From: Toxorhynchites rutilus septentrionalis
Taxonomy: Eukaryota > Arthropoda > Insecta > Diptera > Culicidae
Assembly: GCF_029784135.1 (NCBI RefSeq)
Contig: NC_073745.1
Coordinates: 309,456,834 to 309,520,833, forward strand
DNA: 64,000 nucleotides
Reading direction: 5' to 3'
The translations under genes and the position numbers were made by a program. The notes under the pieces were generated by a model. That model was not told where the DNA came from and did not search any database. It saw only the letters and a program-made list of their open reading frames with translations. This document shows positions 1 to 10,434 of the stretch, in pieces. Position 1 is the stretch's first letter; each line of letters starts with the position of its first letter.

Positions 1-1385
1 GATTGACTGCTCCAAGAGTACATATAACCGAAGTACTAAGATCACCCTCAGCACTTTCGTTAGCATCGCAATCTTGCTCTTCATGGTCGGCCTCGAAAAA
101 GTCACCACCAGAGGCTTGGCCAATTGCTCGTCGGTATATATTTGCGCTACATCTATGTTGTCTGAGTTGCTTAGCCACTCTTGAACTTCTTCTTCGGTCA
201 GTTCGTAGTTTGGATCAACGAGTTGCACTACTTTAGAAAGCAACACGCGGGGGTCACTTGTTGGTGAAGAAATTGTGAAATCCTTGAACGAGTTATAGTT
301 TTGATCTTGACTTAAGAGATTGCGCCAACAGTTAGCAATCGTTTCTGGAGTTACAGTGGCCCACGCATCAGTCGCTAGTTGAATAGCATCATAAAGGCTA
401 AATGATTTGATAACTTCTGTAACTGGGCGATCGCTGTCAGTTTCTAACAGAACACGGCGCAGAAAATTCGATTTATAGATAACTAAAAAATAAAAATAAT
501 ATTCACTAACTTGGACTCGAAAATGTAATGACATTATTACCCTTAAAAGCATTGATGATTCCTTGATCCATAGGCTGAAGAAAGCTTGTCACATTTGGAG
601 GAAGAAAGATCACCTGAATTTCTGCGTCATCCACTTGAAACATATCTTTACTGCAATGTGCGGTGCAATTATCTAGAATTAGAAGCGCATTAGTCGGTCT
701 ATTCTGTGCAGCTGCCTTCCGTTTGATCTCAGGAACGAAAACGGAGTAGGACCAATCAGTAAACGTCGCACTAGTTTGCCACGCTTTCTTATTTGAAAAA
801 TAGTGTATCCCATCAGGCACGCCTTGCGTTTTAAAGCACCTAGGATTTGATGCGCGGCCAAGCACTTGTAATGGTAATTTGTGGCTACCACTTGCATTGC
901 TGCAAGGTGTAATTGTCAGTCTCTCCTTCAACGACTTGCGTCCGGGTGCAGTTTTTTCGCTAGAACTAACCAATGACTTTGTAGGCAAGGCTTTCACAGA
1001 CTATGTTCTTATCTTTGATGGTGAGGACATTATACTTTCGTCTCTTGTATTTCACTGGACGGTCATTTTGATCAGGCTTGCTGTTAGCTTCGCTGACGGT
1101 GATTTGTTCTAAAGCAATAGAACAGCTCGAATGAATGTTGACCGGTAGTAGATCTTCTAAATGTTCATCTAAATATTCTCCTTGCATGTATCCTTCACCA
1201 ATGTCTACGAAAATTGAGTCCATTTTGCTGTTTTTCTTTTCTGGTTCTAACTTGTTTTTCACATTCTGTTTTTCGTTTGTGCTGTGTTTGTTGATATTCG
1301 CGTTGACGGCACTGAGCTTTGTTCCACGATTTCGGGAGCGTCGAAGATAGTAAATAATTTTCAGGCGGAATGAACACGTATTCAA
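1..1385 (-). pseudogene. Tigger/jerky-like (pogo group) transposase remnant
   Basis: Read on the minus strand, 997-506 encodes a typical central part of a pogo/Tigger/jerky (CENP-B-like) DDE transposase: an APGRKSLKERLTI block, SGSHKLPLQVLG, NPRCFK, the second catalytic Asp in LLILDNCTAHCS, and FLPPNVTSFLQPMDQGII. Upstream, near 1070-1000, a basic KYKRRKYNVLTIKDK stretch resembles the start of the N-terminal helix-turn-helix domain, but it runs directly and out of frame into the catalytic part. Most of the DNA-binding domain and the first catalytic Asp (DETG region) are therefore deleted. Near 530-480 the frame is broken again. From about 470 to the window edge the minus strand resumes with C-terminal-like sequence (YDAIQLATDAWATVTPETIANCWRN). 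The family assignment is from motifs. The element is dead, and its left end is outside the window. Confidence 0.75.
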
Positions 1386-2392
1386 AATTACAATTATGAA
1401 TAAAAGTTAACCTAGCCGTATCGAATTAGCATTCTATTTAAATAAAATACACTTTTTTTCACAGGTGGTGAAAATATCTCATACGAAAATTGTGTTTGAA
1501 GACAATTTCAATTTTAATGAAAAGTTTCAGTCAAAATATCAGAAATGTATGGACAAACGGTTAAATAAGAGTAAAAAATACGTGTTTCAAGTAATTAAAT
1601 AACATAATGTAGAAATTTTCATTCAAATTTTAACATTTTAAAACTGCATTCGTGCCTTCTAATCTAATAGAGATTATACTATCTAGTTCGGAGCCCGAAT
1701 TGAAAGTCGCCACCAGACGTCGACACTGACCACTGTCAGCGTGAATGTCCAATTACAGGTCACAATCTCCTCTAATGCGACACTGAGTGGTGCCTCGACA
1801 TGTCGCATTAAATGTAAATTACTGTATATACTAAAATGGGATTTCCAACATTTTCACAGTGTTGCCAAATATATTCAAAATTGACTAATAATTGCATTCA
1901 TATTTAAATTTAGCGAAAATTTCTATTATGGATTCTTTGTATATTTTCGTTTCTGTTACGTCCTGTGTTCAGTTCCCGAAGAGAGGGAAACATTGTACAG
2001 TACTGTTAGTTGAGCGAGAGGGAGAGAGAAGTTGATCACAAACGTCTGAAATATTGCATTTCTCGACAATTAGGCTGGAATACGATAATCCGCAGCTACA
2101 TGACTGCAGAATGGATTTCACGTATTGGCTCACCTGAGAGTACATTTATTATTGCCTTGCTTTATTTTCACCTTTCAAAAGCGCATAAACACTAATACTC
2201 TCACAAAACCGTTGCGGCGCATCATCTCCATCGAGCCATGGCAGTGAATGAGGAACCGTACAACAGTGATTTTGGAACCGTACACACCCGCCCCGCCTTG
2301 TTTGTTTTATATCATACACATTCCATTATCGAGGCTCCGCGGCGGTCTGTCATTGCAAAATCCGCGCGGGAGAGCCGTCCAGTGTGTTCTTA
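1386..2392. other. AT-rich intergenic stretch, no gene seen
   Basis: No credible reading frame. The part 1626-1760 resembles 36775-36900 (shared ctaatct-atagaga block followed by a GTCGACAC-containing block), so it is probably a worn interspersed repeat. Nothing else could be assigned. Confidence 0.4.
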
Positions 2393-2522
2393 GGCTGATG
2401 TAACATTTGGCGGATTCGCCGCCGCGGATTCCGCTAGTAAAACCGCAGCCGTAAAACCATATATCGAGAAAAAAACCATCGCGATATCCGCGGCGGCGAA
2501 TCCGCCTAATGTGACATCAGCC
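2393..2522. mobile_element. 130-bp MITE with near-perfect terminal inverted repeats and TTA duplication
   Basis: The left arm starting GGCTGATGTAACATTTGGCG (2393) pairs with the right arm ending in its inverse complement (2522). The arms match over about 37 bp with two mismatches and include the GC-rich core GGATTCGCCGCCGCGGAT. The element is flanked on both sides by TTA (2390-2392 and 2523-2525), a 3-bp duplication of the kind made by PIF/Harbinger-like elements and the mosquito 3-bp MITEs. No coding capacity. The superfamily is inferred from duplication length only. Confidence 0.85.
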
Positions 2523-2551
2523 TTACGCTTAGGCAAAAACCAATGAACAAA

Positions 2552-3215
2552 TCTCGCATAACTTTTGAAAAGGTCCTAAGTAACAAATGTAAACAAATCG
2601 AGTTAATGGATGCACACTATTAGTTCTCAATCATTGAATGCATTGCGAAAACAACCGCTCAAGTATTTATCCTTTTCACCCCTCTATCACCGATACAAAA
2701 AATGTCCAATGTAAAGATTCGAATTTCAAGCATTCGATTGTTACTTCGGACGCCACTTTCCTCTGACGCTCGATACGTCCGAAGTAACAAAGCAATCAAA
2801 ACAACACTAAGTCACAATTTGGACATTTAGAGTTTTTGTTATTTTTGGGTGTTGATATCGTTTCAGTGCAAGTCAACGAATTATAACAATAATGATCTGC
2901 TTTTAGCACGAAGTGCAAGTATTTGGATCGTTGTTCAGTAGTTATTTTTCAATTTTCATCGTGTAACGTAATTTGTCCTATGTACCAAGCGTCCAATGTA
3001 ACATTTTTCGCTCGGAGGCTTCAAATTAAAACTAAAATCACATAACAACAGTTAAGATTGATTTTTCAGTGTTATTATTGACTGCTAGTGGTAAAAGTAG
3101 TGATAAAGATCGATTCCTTTTGAAACAATTCGTGGATCAATGTCCCGGCCTTCAACATCGTTTTTCTCGAGTTGATGTGAATGTTACATAGGACCTTTTC
3201 AAAAATTACGCGAGA
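2552..3215. repeat. 660-bp inverted-repeat element, copy 1
   Basis: The left end TCTCGCATAACTTTTGAAAA (2552) is repeated in inverse at the right end (about 3181-3215, ending TTACGCGAGA). The interior contains a short hairpin of its own: GTTACTTCGGACG near 2749 faces CGTCCGAAGTAAC near 2778. A second copy in opposite orientation is at 4081-4755. No coding capacity and no clear target-site duplication. The transposon class is not recognised. Confidence 0.7.
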
Positions 3216-4080
3216 ATTGTGTGAGGAGGTTATATCGAAGCAGTGCCGTTCCCGCAAATTCCCGCATTTTACGCTTCCGCAAGAAGAAGTGCAGTAAAGT
3301 GAAAGTATAAAAAAGGAATTGTGTCTGAAACCATTGGAATTATGAGCCAAATGTTCTGCTACTATTCAAAATTATTTTGCTCCGGCATCGCGGCACGTGA
3401 CACTTCAACATTTTGCTGAAGTAAACAAAAACTGTTCAGTATGAAATCGATAAAACATCACATAAAACCTTACCTGCAATGAAATTGCGGTACACTATAG
3501 GGTTTATCGTGGGCTCGACTAGCGATTTTCTCACTTTTTACTATTTTTAGGGCTTTTAATATCAAGAAATATTGAAAAAACCTCAACACTTCGAACAAAT
3601 TTGGTATTTTTTTGTTACTAACTTCTTTGTGTGTGTAACACATGCGCTCTTCGTGTGTATACACTGGAAGATTTCCTTACCTTCTATTCTACGTACTTTG
3701 CCATCACTAAACGTTGATCAAATTTTATCAGTTTTTTAATGTCTCATAGAAAAAGCCTCCACATGTCGTTACAGTCATGGTTAAAGATAATTTAATAAAT
3801 AAATTATAACTCGGTTTTTGATGAATCATACAACGTTTAAACTGTAACGTAAATGAGAAAATCTATAATTTCTAGGCTACAATATATTGTTAGGGAGTAT
3901 CCAAATCTGTTGGTGCAAAATATTCGTAAATCCATCAATAAACGATTGAGGATTAAGCGCACAAAATTGAACAACGTGACGTGACAGATATTCAATTTTT
4001 CAATTTGTACCCTCAATATGTTCCCGAAAGACGTAATCCTATAAAATTTAATATCTGCCATATCTCCACAGTTGGTCAAA
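3216..4080. other. Spacer between inverted repeat copies; fragment of the 1.4-kb repeat family
   Basis: AT-rich with no gene. The part 3985-4050 (caatttgtaccctcaatatg, then cccgaaagacgtaatccta) matches the 3' terminal segment of the 1.4-kb repeat copies that end at 18494 and 61553, so a broken end of that family lies here. The rest shows nothing recognisable. Confidence 0.5.
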
Positions 4081-4755
4081 TCTCACGTAACTTTTGAAAA
4101 GGTCCTATGTAACATTCACATCAACTCGAAAAAAACGAAGTTAAAGACCAGAACATTGTTCTGCGAATTGTTTCAAAAGGAATCGATCTTTATCACTACT
4201 TTTACCACTAGCAGTCAAGAATTACTCTGAAAAACCAATCGTAACTCTTGTTATGTGATTTTAGTTTGAAATTTGAGCCTCCATGTTACATTAGACGTTT
4301 TTACTGACCGCTTTTTACATTGGACAAATTACGTTGCACGATGAAAATTTGAAAATTACTACTGAACAACGATCCAAATTATTGCACTTCAAGCTAAAAG
4401 CAGATCATTATTGTTATCACTCGTTGAATTGCACTAAAAACGATCTCTACACCCGAAAATAACAATAACTCAAAATGTCCGAAGTTCGACTTCGTGTTGT
4501 TTGGATTGCTTCGTTACTTTATACGTACCGAGCGTCAAAGGAAAGTGACATCGGAAGCAACAGTCGAGTGCTTAAAATTCAAATCTGTACATTGGACATT
4601 TTTTGTATCGGTGATAAAAAGGTGAAAAGTATAGATATTAAACGGATAATATCAAACGGTGAAATGCATTCAATGATTGAGAACTAATAGTGTGCGTCCT
4701 TTAATTCGATTTGTTTACAGTTGTAACTTAGGACTTTTTCAAAAGTTACGCTAGA
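4081..4755. repeat. 660-bp inverted-repeat element, copy 2 (opposite orientation)
   Basis: It starts TCTCACGTAACTTTTGAAAA and ends TTACGCTAGA, the same terminal inverted repeats as 2552-3215. Its left arm (cctatgtaacattcacatca...) matches the right arm of copy 1 in reverse complement, so the two copies form a large inverted pair around an 865-bp spacer. It lies 160 bp upstream of the mRpS34 start codon and may contribute to that gene's upstream region. Confidence 0.7.
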
Positions 4756-4915
4756 AATATCTTCAAAGTGAAAATAAGTATTCACATCTGGCAACTCTGC
4801 CGTGCGATGGAAATCAAAACATTTCACATCTGGGATTTACATAACAGCGACGAATACGCGTTGTATGCGCTCTAAGTTATTGCTTCCATCCAAAATACTT
4901 ATAACTTGATACCCA

Positions 4916-5522
4916 ATGTCGTCTATCAAATATATCGGTCGCACTACAGATTTCAAAGGTAAAACGCTATGGGAAATAGTCGGTAACTTGAAGAACTTCG
5001 GCGTTGGTAGAGTTGTCGTCAGAAGTATGTTTGAGCGGTATCCGGAACCAAGTTTTATGCGAATTGTAAAGGTTGAAGCGCTGCCCAATGAAGTATGTAT
5101 TACCCTTGAATAAAAACTGTACACGATAATAGTTCTATTGCTTATTTTAGGAAACCCGCAAAGTGAAAATTACAGTGGAAAAAACCTTTCGGGGAAGAAA
5201 ATTTCCAAAATTAGTTGAAATCAACAGTGTGTCCTACAAGGCCGACTATCGTTTGCTGCATAAACATGAAGAACAGGGGTATTGTCGAACTTTGGAACAG
5301 GAGGAAAAGATAATTCCACGGGAAATTGATATGCCACCACTGTTACGGGATTTTATTGCAAAGGAAACTGGCAAGAGCAATCCGAAACTCGAGATTAGAA
5401 TCAAACCAGGTCACAACAATGTCTATCGATTAGCGAAAGAAGGTGAATCGCCTAATGTAGAACTTTCCATGGGTATAGGTAAACCTGCAAGTCCTAGTTT
5501 ATATGCGAATTGTGACATTTAA
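4916..5522 (+). CDS. mRpS34: Mitochondrial ribosomal protein S34
   Basis: Coding exons are 4916-5092 and 5151-5522, giving 182 residues. The 58-bp intron has GT at 5093 and AG at 5150 and splits the frame in phase 0. The product matches insect small-subunit mitochondrial ribosomal protein S34: it begins with IKYIGRTTDFKGKTLWEIVG, a conserved N-terminal block, followed by GVGRVVVR and RYPEPSF. Exon 2 carries VEKTFRGR, SYKADYRLL, PPLLRDFI, YRLAKEGE and a C-terminal GIGKPASPSLY. Length agrees with the family. The chosen ATG (4916) gives the conserved MxxIKYIGRTTDF start. A poly(A) signal AATAAA is at 5534-5539. A small minus-strand ORF ends 26 bp beyond the stop, tail to tail. The protein is expected to act in the mitoribosome small subunit. 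Assignment is by recognised motifs. Confidence 0.93.
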
Positions 5523-5548
5523 ATACGGGATTTAATAAACGTGTTAAT

Positions 5549-5815
5549 TTAGTTCAAATATTTAAATTGTCTGTTGCGAAAAGTCGCCAATTCCGGCGTC
5601 GGATCGGCGGTCGACTCGAATTGCGTCACCTCGGCGACACGGAGCCGCCTCAGTTCCTTATCCTTAACCTCGTTAGATGGGGACTTCATCCCCATTGCAT
5701 TGTCCTCAGAATAAATTTCATTATAAATCAATTGAAATAATTCATAATAAAAATTGTGCTGCGGTGTCGTTAACACGTTCGTTGTCTTATCACCCATACA
5801 CTGGGTGACGAACAT
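5549..5815 (-). CDS. Unidentified small ORF, 88 codons, convergent with mRpS34
   Basis: An uninterrupted minus-strand frame from ATG at 5815 to a stop at 5549. The C-terminal two thirds has the mixed, charged composition of a real protein (YYELFQLIYNEIYSED, VKDKELRRLRVAEVTQF). The first 15-20 codons lie inside a TTAA-flanked palindrome (5770-5820), so the true upstream part may have been replaced by a mobile element and the start may be artificial. A splice acceptor at an AG inside the frame is possible (before the QHNFYYE part). I recognise no family. It could be the last exon of a broken gene or the tail of a retroelement ORF. Confidence 0.3.
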   Translation of the reverse strand: MFVTQCMGDKTTNVLTTPQHNFYYELFQLIYNEIYSEDNAMGMKSPSNEVKDKELRRLRVAEVTQFESTADPTPELATFRNRQFKYLN

Positions 5816-5820
5816 GTTAA
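5770..5820. mobile_element. 51-bp palindrome flanked by TTAA, possible micro-MITE
   Basis: TTAA at 5770-5773 and 5817-5820 enclose a foldback whose arms read CACGTTCGT and ACGAACATG around a second nested pair CACCCA/TGGGTG. Exact TTAA on both sides is the piggyBac-type target duplication. The piece is too short to classify further. Confidence 0.45.
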
Positions 5821-6080
5821 AACGTAAGTAAGGGAAATGGGGTGAATTTGGACCCCCTAAGCAAATCGCCTAATGTTTCCAAACCAACACGGTCTAAATA
5901 AAAAAATGTCACATTGTACACTGCGCTACACTTTTTTTTCCATAGTATATATTTTTTTTCATAAGGCGTTAGCCTGACGGGCAGGGAGTTCAATAATTTG
6001 ACAATATTTCTTATTAGCTATGTTAGTAATATGTTTACTCGTTAGTAATATGATTACTAGCGGTTGGCTCGAGATTAGTA

Positions 6081-7412
6081 TTACAATTTATTGTCATAAT
6101 TAGGATGTTGCAGTCTCCAATGCACTGTACGTGTGCCTGACACGGGATACTTCTTATTGGGATGCAGCAGACCATTAATCAGCAACGCCCCCCAGGGCTG
6201 TACCCCATATCTAGCTTGGTGCGTCTCTCTCGATTCGAGGATAGAATAGTCACTAGCCGGCACAATCATCAGCTCGTGTAGAGTTATCATGAGCGGTACA
6301 ACTCTCAGCTCTTGGTGAATGATCAATGGGTTGCACAACATTCGGCCCGTGTATCTGTAAAGAGTATGTGTATGTATTGCCGCGGCTAAGTAAAAATTTA
6401 TCGATCGGATAGGAGGGGTATGATACAGGGATACAACGGAGGAAACCTCATTAAACGTTGACATCGGCGTTTCTGAGGAACAGGTATAGATGGAGCAGAA
6501 GATCAGGATCACGGCTACCTAAGATATCCCGGACGGGGATATCCGATTGTCTGCCTTGTGCTCTCAATGCTCTAGAGAGCTGAGAGTGGGCAGCATGGAA
6601 CCGGATACACGACCAGATAACATGCTCGATGTCGTGGTAGCCTTCGCTACAATCACAAAGATTGTAGCAGCAAGCGAGCCCAATGTGATAAAGATGCGCG
6701 TTTAGGTTGTAGTGATTGGACATAAGCCGAGATGCCACGCGAATGAAATCACGGCCTACATTCAATCCCTTGAACCATGCACTCGTCGAGACCTTAGGAA
6801 TAATCGTGTATAACCAACGACCGAACCCATCTTCACTCCACATGCGCTGCCAATATACGAGTGTGTGCTAACGAGGAATGCGGAAAAAATCATTATAAGC
6901 AATTTGCCTATCAAAAAGTGTGCCTTCTGATGCGCCCATCTTAGCTAGCGAGTCCGTTTTCTCATTTCACGGAATAGAGCAATGAGTGGGAACCCATGCT
7001 AAGATAATCTTGAATAATTTTTGGACCAAAACATTCAATAGTTGTCTTATTCTTGTTAGGAAATAAGATGAGCATTTATCAACTTTCATTGAGCGGATTG
7101 TCTCTATTGAGCTGAGACTGTCTGAAAAAAAATAGAATAATGGTCGAAGGGCGGTGTTTCAATGATCCCTAGAGCTTAGTATATCGCACCCATTTCAGCG
7201 ACATACACGGAACAAAGATCTTTGAGTTTGAAAGAGGCACTGGAATTTTCATTAAAGATGCCCAAGCCAGTGAACACGTTTATGAATGAACCGTCAGTAA
7301 AGAACATTTTATCAGATCTAATCCCATATTTCGCCGAAAATATCGACGGAATAACAACTGAGCGTAGATGATCTGGGATTCTATTGATTTTTTTGTCGCA
7401 TGGACAGATCAA
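6081..7412 (-). pseudogene. I-superfamily LINE ORF2 fragment (RNase H and C-terminal region)
   Basis: On the minus strand 7412-7176 matches the start of the LINE RNase H domain (MFFTDGSFINVFTGLGIFNE, YVAEMGAIY), and 6843-6451 matches the C-terminal region (WLYTIIPKVSTSAWFKGL, FIRVASRLMSNHYNL, and the cysteine/histidine motif CDCSEGYHDIEHVIWSC). The same segments occur in the same order in the intact ORF2 at 50366-54049. Stops and shifts between the two pieces, and the absence of endonuclease and RT domains, show a dead, 5'-truncated copy. 6450-6081 is probably its 3' flank or UTR, but I could not confirm this. Confidence 0.8.
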
Positions 7413-7867
7413 AATTTACAGAGGAATTGCAAAAGTATGGGAAGCAAACTTGGAGATGGCTGATTAAGGGTGCACGTCGTGGGTAAGATACTCATGGTAT
7501 TAAGACATAACACTTGACGGAGGAGTCAGTTGGAGTAGATTTTCGAAGTTATAATGTTAATGTTTAATCATTATATCAAGCTTCAAATTACCAAATATAT
7601 CATAAAACAAAAGAATTTTTTTTTGGATATTAAAATTTGATGCGGGGTGATTTGGACCGTCTGTGGGATGATTTGGTCCAGTGTATGTTGATTCGGAATA
7701 TGTAAGTTTATATTAAATAATCCACGATAATATTACAATCAGTACCAATCAATACCAGGAGTCTTGGCCAAATTCCAGACCAGAAAAATTGCATTGAGAC
7801 AATTTCGAATTCTGAATGTATCTTTTCACTGTTGTTCGAGCATTCTGCACCTTCGATGCTTGGTCAA

Positions 7868-8150
7868 CCCGGGTACACCCGTGGCCGAGTGGTTAGCGTA
7901 TCACATTATCATTATGGGTGTTCGGGTTCGATTCCCGTTCTGGTCGGGAGATTTTTCGTCAAAAGAATTTTCCTTCGACTTGCACTGTGGTCACGCGCAT
8001 TCAAGAGCTTGCTCCTCGGAATACATTCAAGGTGTGTTATTTGGCTTAAGAAATCTCAACTAAGTATTAATAAATGACGCTAATTAATGTATACGTTGAG
8101 ACGGCAAAAGTTAAACAGGGAACGTTAACGCCATTCAAGAAGAAGAAGAA
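7868..8150 (+). mobile_element. tRNA-derived SINE with perfect 13-bp target duplication
   Basis: The head (about 7874-7950) is tRNA-like: a box A region TGGCCGAGTGGTTAGCG and a box B GGTTCGATTCC. The body ends in a GAA-repeat tail (8138-8150). The exact duplication gatgcttggtcaa flanks it at 7855-7867 and 8151-8163. A second full copy lies at 44241-44510 (minus) and a diverged partial one at 41025-41215. The open frames across it are by-products of the SINE. Transcription would be from the internal Pol III promoter. Confidence 0.93.
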
Positions 8151-8556
8151 GATGCTTGGTCAATGAAAATCCGTCCTTGATGGCTTGCGCTGCTCTTTCA
8201 AGCTCCTCCTTCTTCCAACGTTGTTCGCCAATTCTTTTTTTGTAATTCAGCGGCATCTGGAATCAATTATACCAAAGAAAAGCCTCAAACCTGTAGGACC
8301 AATTCACCCCACAGAAGCGTGTCTATGTCACCCCACACAACATGCAAAAATTAAAATGCAACTTATTTCATTTATTGTTGCGCTGTATCAAATTGTTCCT
8401 ATTCTGTAGGTGAACAGAACTTTACTGCACAATACACGGAAGGATGGTTTAATCAGCGGAAGAAAACCACGATCGGAAAACTAATATTTTTTGACAATCA
8501 AAGTTTGATAAAGATGTGGTCCAAATCAACCCCGTATGTCCCCCCATCTTACCCAT

Positions 8557-8995
8557 CCAATTTTTTTCTGAACTCACTCGTTCATTATTTAACTCAAGGC
8601 GACTAGAAGTATATCCTAAGGTGGGCCAACTTGCTAAAACCACTCTTCAGCCATATTGGAAGTCTACTGTGTTTTGTTTGTAAACAAAACACAATACGCT
8701 AGGGACGAAGCTCGTTCGTGATCAGTCTGTCTCTTTCACTCTACAGGCAAATAATTCCCCTTCTGCTTTCTTCCGTACTGTTTTCATATACCGCTCCCCT
8801 TACCTACTTAGTGACGAAACGGCCTCACCTTAGGATATACTTCTAGGCGCCTTGATTTAACTTATTCAAGTTGCTGGCACCACTGCATTCAATGACATGT
8901 TATGTTATTTTTGTTTTGATCCGGCTTTAGTAATATTTAAATATTAAACTCGCTAATTTATTTTGCAACCACAATATATTACCATACATTAGAAA
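8557..8995. other. OSGEP upstream region
   Basis: AT-rich sequence preceding the OSGEP start codon. It has an old-looking stretch around 8600-8870 with a GTTTTGTTTGT/ACAAACAAAAC foldback (about 8671-8690). No gene or convincing core promoter motif was seen. The promoter must lie here if the gene is transcribed from nearby. Confidence 0.35.
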
Positions 8996-10094
8996 ATGGT
9001 AATCGCTATCGGCTTCGAAGGCAGTGCTAACAAAATTGGGGTTGGTATTGTCCGGGATGGAGATGTGCTAGCAAATGTGCGCGAAACTTACATTACTCCG
9101 CCGGGCGAAGGTAATAGATACATTGACGTTCAAAAATATTCGTACTGCATTGGTTTCTCTTACTATTGAAGGATTTTTGCCTAAAGAAACCGCACAGCAT
9201 CATCGCTCCAGAATTCACGATATTCTGAAGCGTGCCCTGATTGAGTCGGGAATCGCCCCGGCGGACATTGATGTTGTATGTTACACTAAAGGTCCAGGGA
9301 TGGCACCTCCCTTATTGGCCGTCGCTATCGTCGCACGTACTGTCGCCCAAATTTGGGATAAACCTATACTTGGAGTTAACCACTGTATCGGACATATTGA
9401 GATGGGACGATTGATAACTAAGGCGGTAAACCCTACGGTTCTGTATGTTAGCGGGGGAAATACGCAGATAATTTCGTATGCCTGCAAACGTTATCGGATT
9501 TTTGGCGAAACTATCGATATCGCAATCGGGAATTGTTTGGACCGGTTTGCTCGCATTATCAAACTGTCCAATGATCCAAGTCCGGGTTACAACATTGAAC
9601 AAATGGCAAAGAAGGGATCCAAGTACCTTCCGTTGCCATATTCAGTCAAAGGAATGGACGTTAGTTTTTCCGGTATATTATCATTCATTGAACAAAAAGC
9701 GCGACCGAAAGGAAACCAGAGAAAGCGAGCATCCGCGGTAGAGCCAGAGAAGTGGTCCGATGAAGATCTATGTTTCTCACTGCAGGAGACGCTTTTCGCA
9801 ATGCTGGTTGAAACCACCGAGAGAGCAATGGCCCACTGTGGATCCAGCGAGGTGTTGATCGTTGGAGGGGTGGGTTGCAATGAGCGACTGCAAGAGATGA
9901 TGGGAATAATGTGTGAGGAGCGGGGAGCGAAATTATTTGCAACCGATGAGCGTTTCTGTATCGACAATGGGGTGATGATTGCCCACGCTGGGTGGGAAAT
10001 GTTCCGCAGTGGAACAAGAATGAACTGGGAAGACGCTACTATCACGCAACGGTATCGGACCGATGAAGTTGAAGTGACTTGGAGAACCGATTAG
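8996..10094 (+). CDS. OSGEP: tRNA N6-adenosine threonylcarbamoyltransferase (KEOPS subunit KAE1/OSGEP/Tcs3)
   Basis: Exons 8996-9110 and 9172-10094, 345 residues. The 61-bp intron (GT 9111, AG 9171) splits a glycine codon and restores the family sequence PPGEG-FLP. The protein carries the whole Kae1/TsaD fold: [13 protein letters not shown] at the N-terminus, TKGPGM, the metal-binding [10 protein letters not shown] with His109 and His113, [53 protein letters not shown] and the [11 protein letters not shown] metal-site Asp (about residue 303), ending [11 protein letters not shown]. It is slightly longer than human OSGEP (335 residues) because of a variable insertion at about residues 212-235. 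It transfers the threonylcarbamoyl group from TC-AMP to adenosine 37 of ANN-decoding tRNAs as part of cytosolic/nuclear KEOPS. No active-site residue is missing. Confidence 0.97.
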
Positions 10095-10434
10095 GTAGGT
10101 GTGCAGGTGCGCTAAATAAGAAATTTACAGATATGAAAATCGTTCAAGCAATGTATTGTGAACAGAAAGAAATCCTATTTTTTTAAATACCACTTACGCT
10201 CAATGAAGCTTGATAAGCAATCATTTTACTTTCTAATAAAAATAAGACAAACATTTTGTGTTTTGGTCGAAAAATTTATCCACGATTCCCTTAGCATGTT
10301 CGAGCAAGCTAGCTAGTTAGCTAAGGTGGGCGCTCCAGAATGCACTGATGAAGATAACCGAAGTCTTTGTTTACACACTTCTTTTTTTTAAGAGGCTTCA
10401 AATTATATGACACCCTGCACATTTTTGGAAATTC
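10095..10434. other. OSGEP 3' flank
   Basis: AT-rich sequence after the OSGEP stop. AATAAA-like signals occur at about 10235-10240 (tctaataaaaataag), suitable for 3' end formation. No other feature seen before the LINE remnant starts. Confidence 0.4.

Larger units (their letters stand above)
5826..8556. mobile_element. Possible element with GGGGTGAATTTGGACC-type ends, containing nested insertions
   Basis: The left end (5826-5857, ...aaatggggtgaatttggacc) resembles the inverse complement of 8519-8556 (ggtccaaatcaaccccgtat... then cccccatcttaccc). Related gatttggacc/gatttggtcc blocks occur inside at 7643-7680. A LINE fragment (6081-7412) and a SINE (7868-8150) lie between. The arms match imperfectly (about 15 of 18 in the best block) and I could not define a target duplication, so the ends are tentative. 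Confidence 0.35.

Noticed and set aside
7874..7950. Possible tRNA gene (box A and box B in correct order)
   Set aside because: It is the head of a SINE with a GAA tail and target duplication, and the cloverleaf is not complete.
9111..9171. Frame interruption in OSGEP, at first a possible pseudogene sign
   Set aside because: A 61-bp GT-AG intron restores the conserved PPGEG-FLP sequence exactly.
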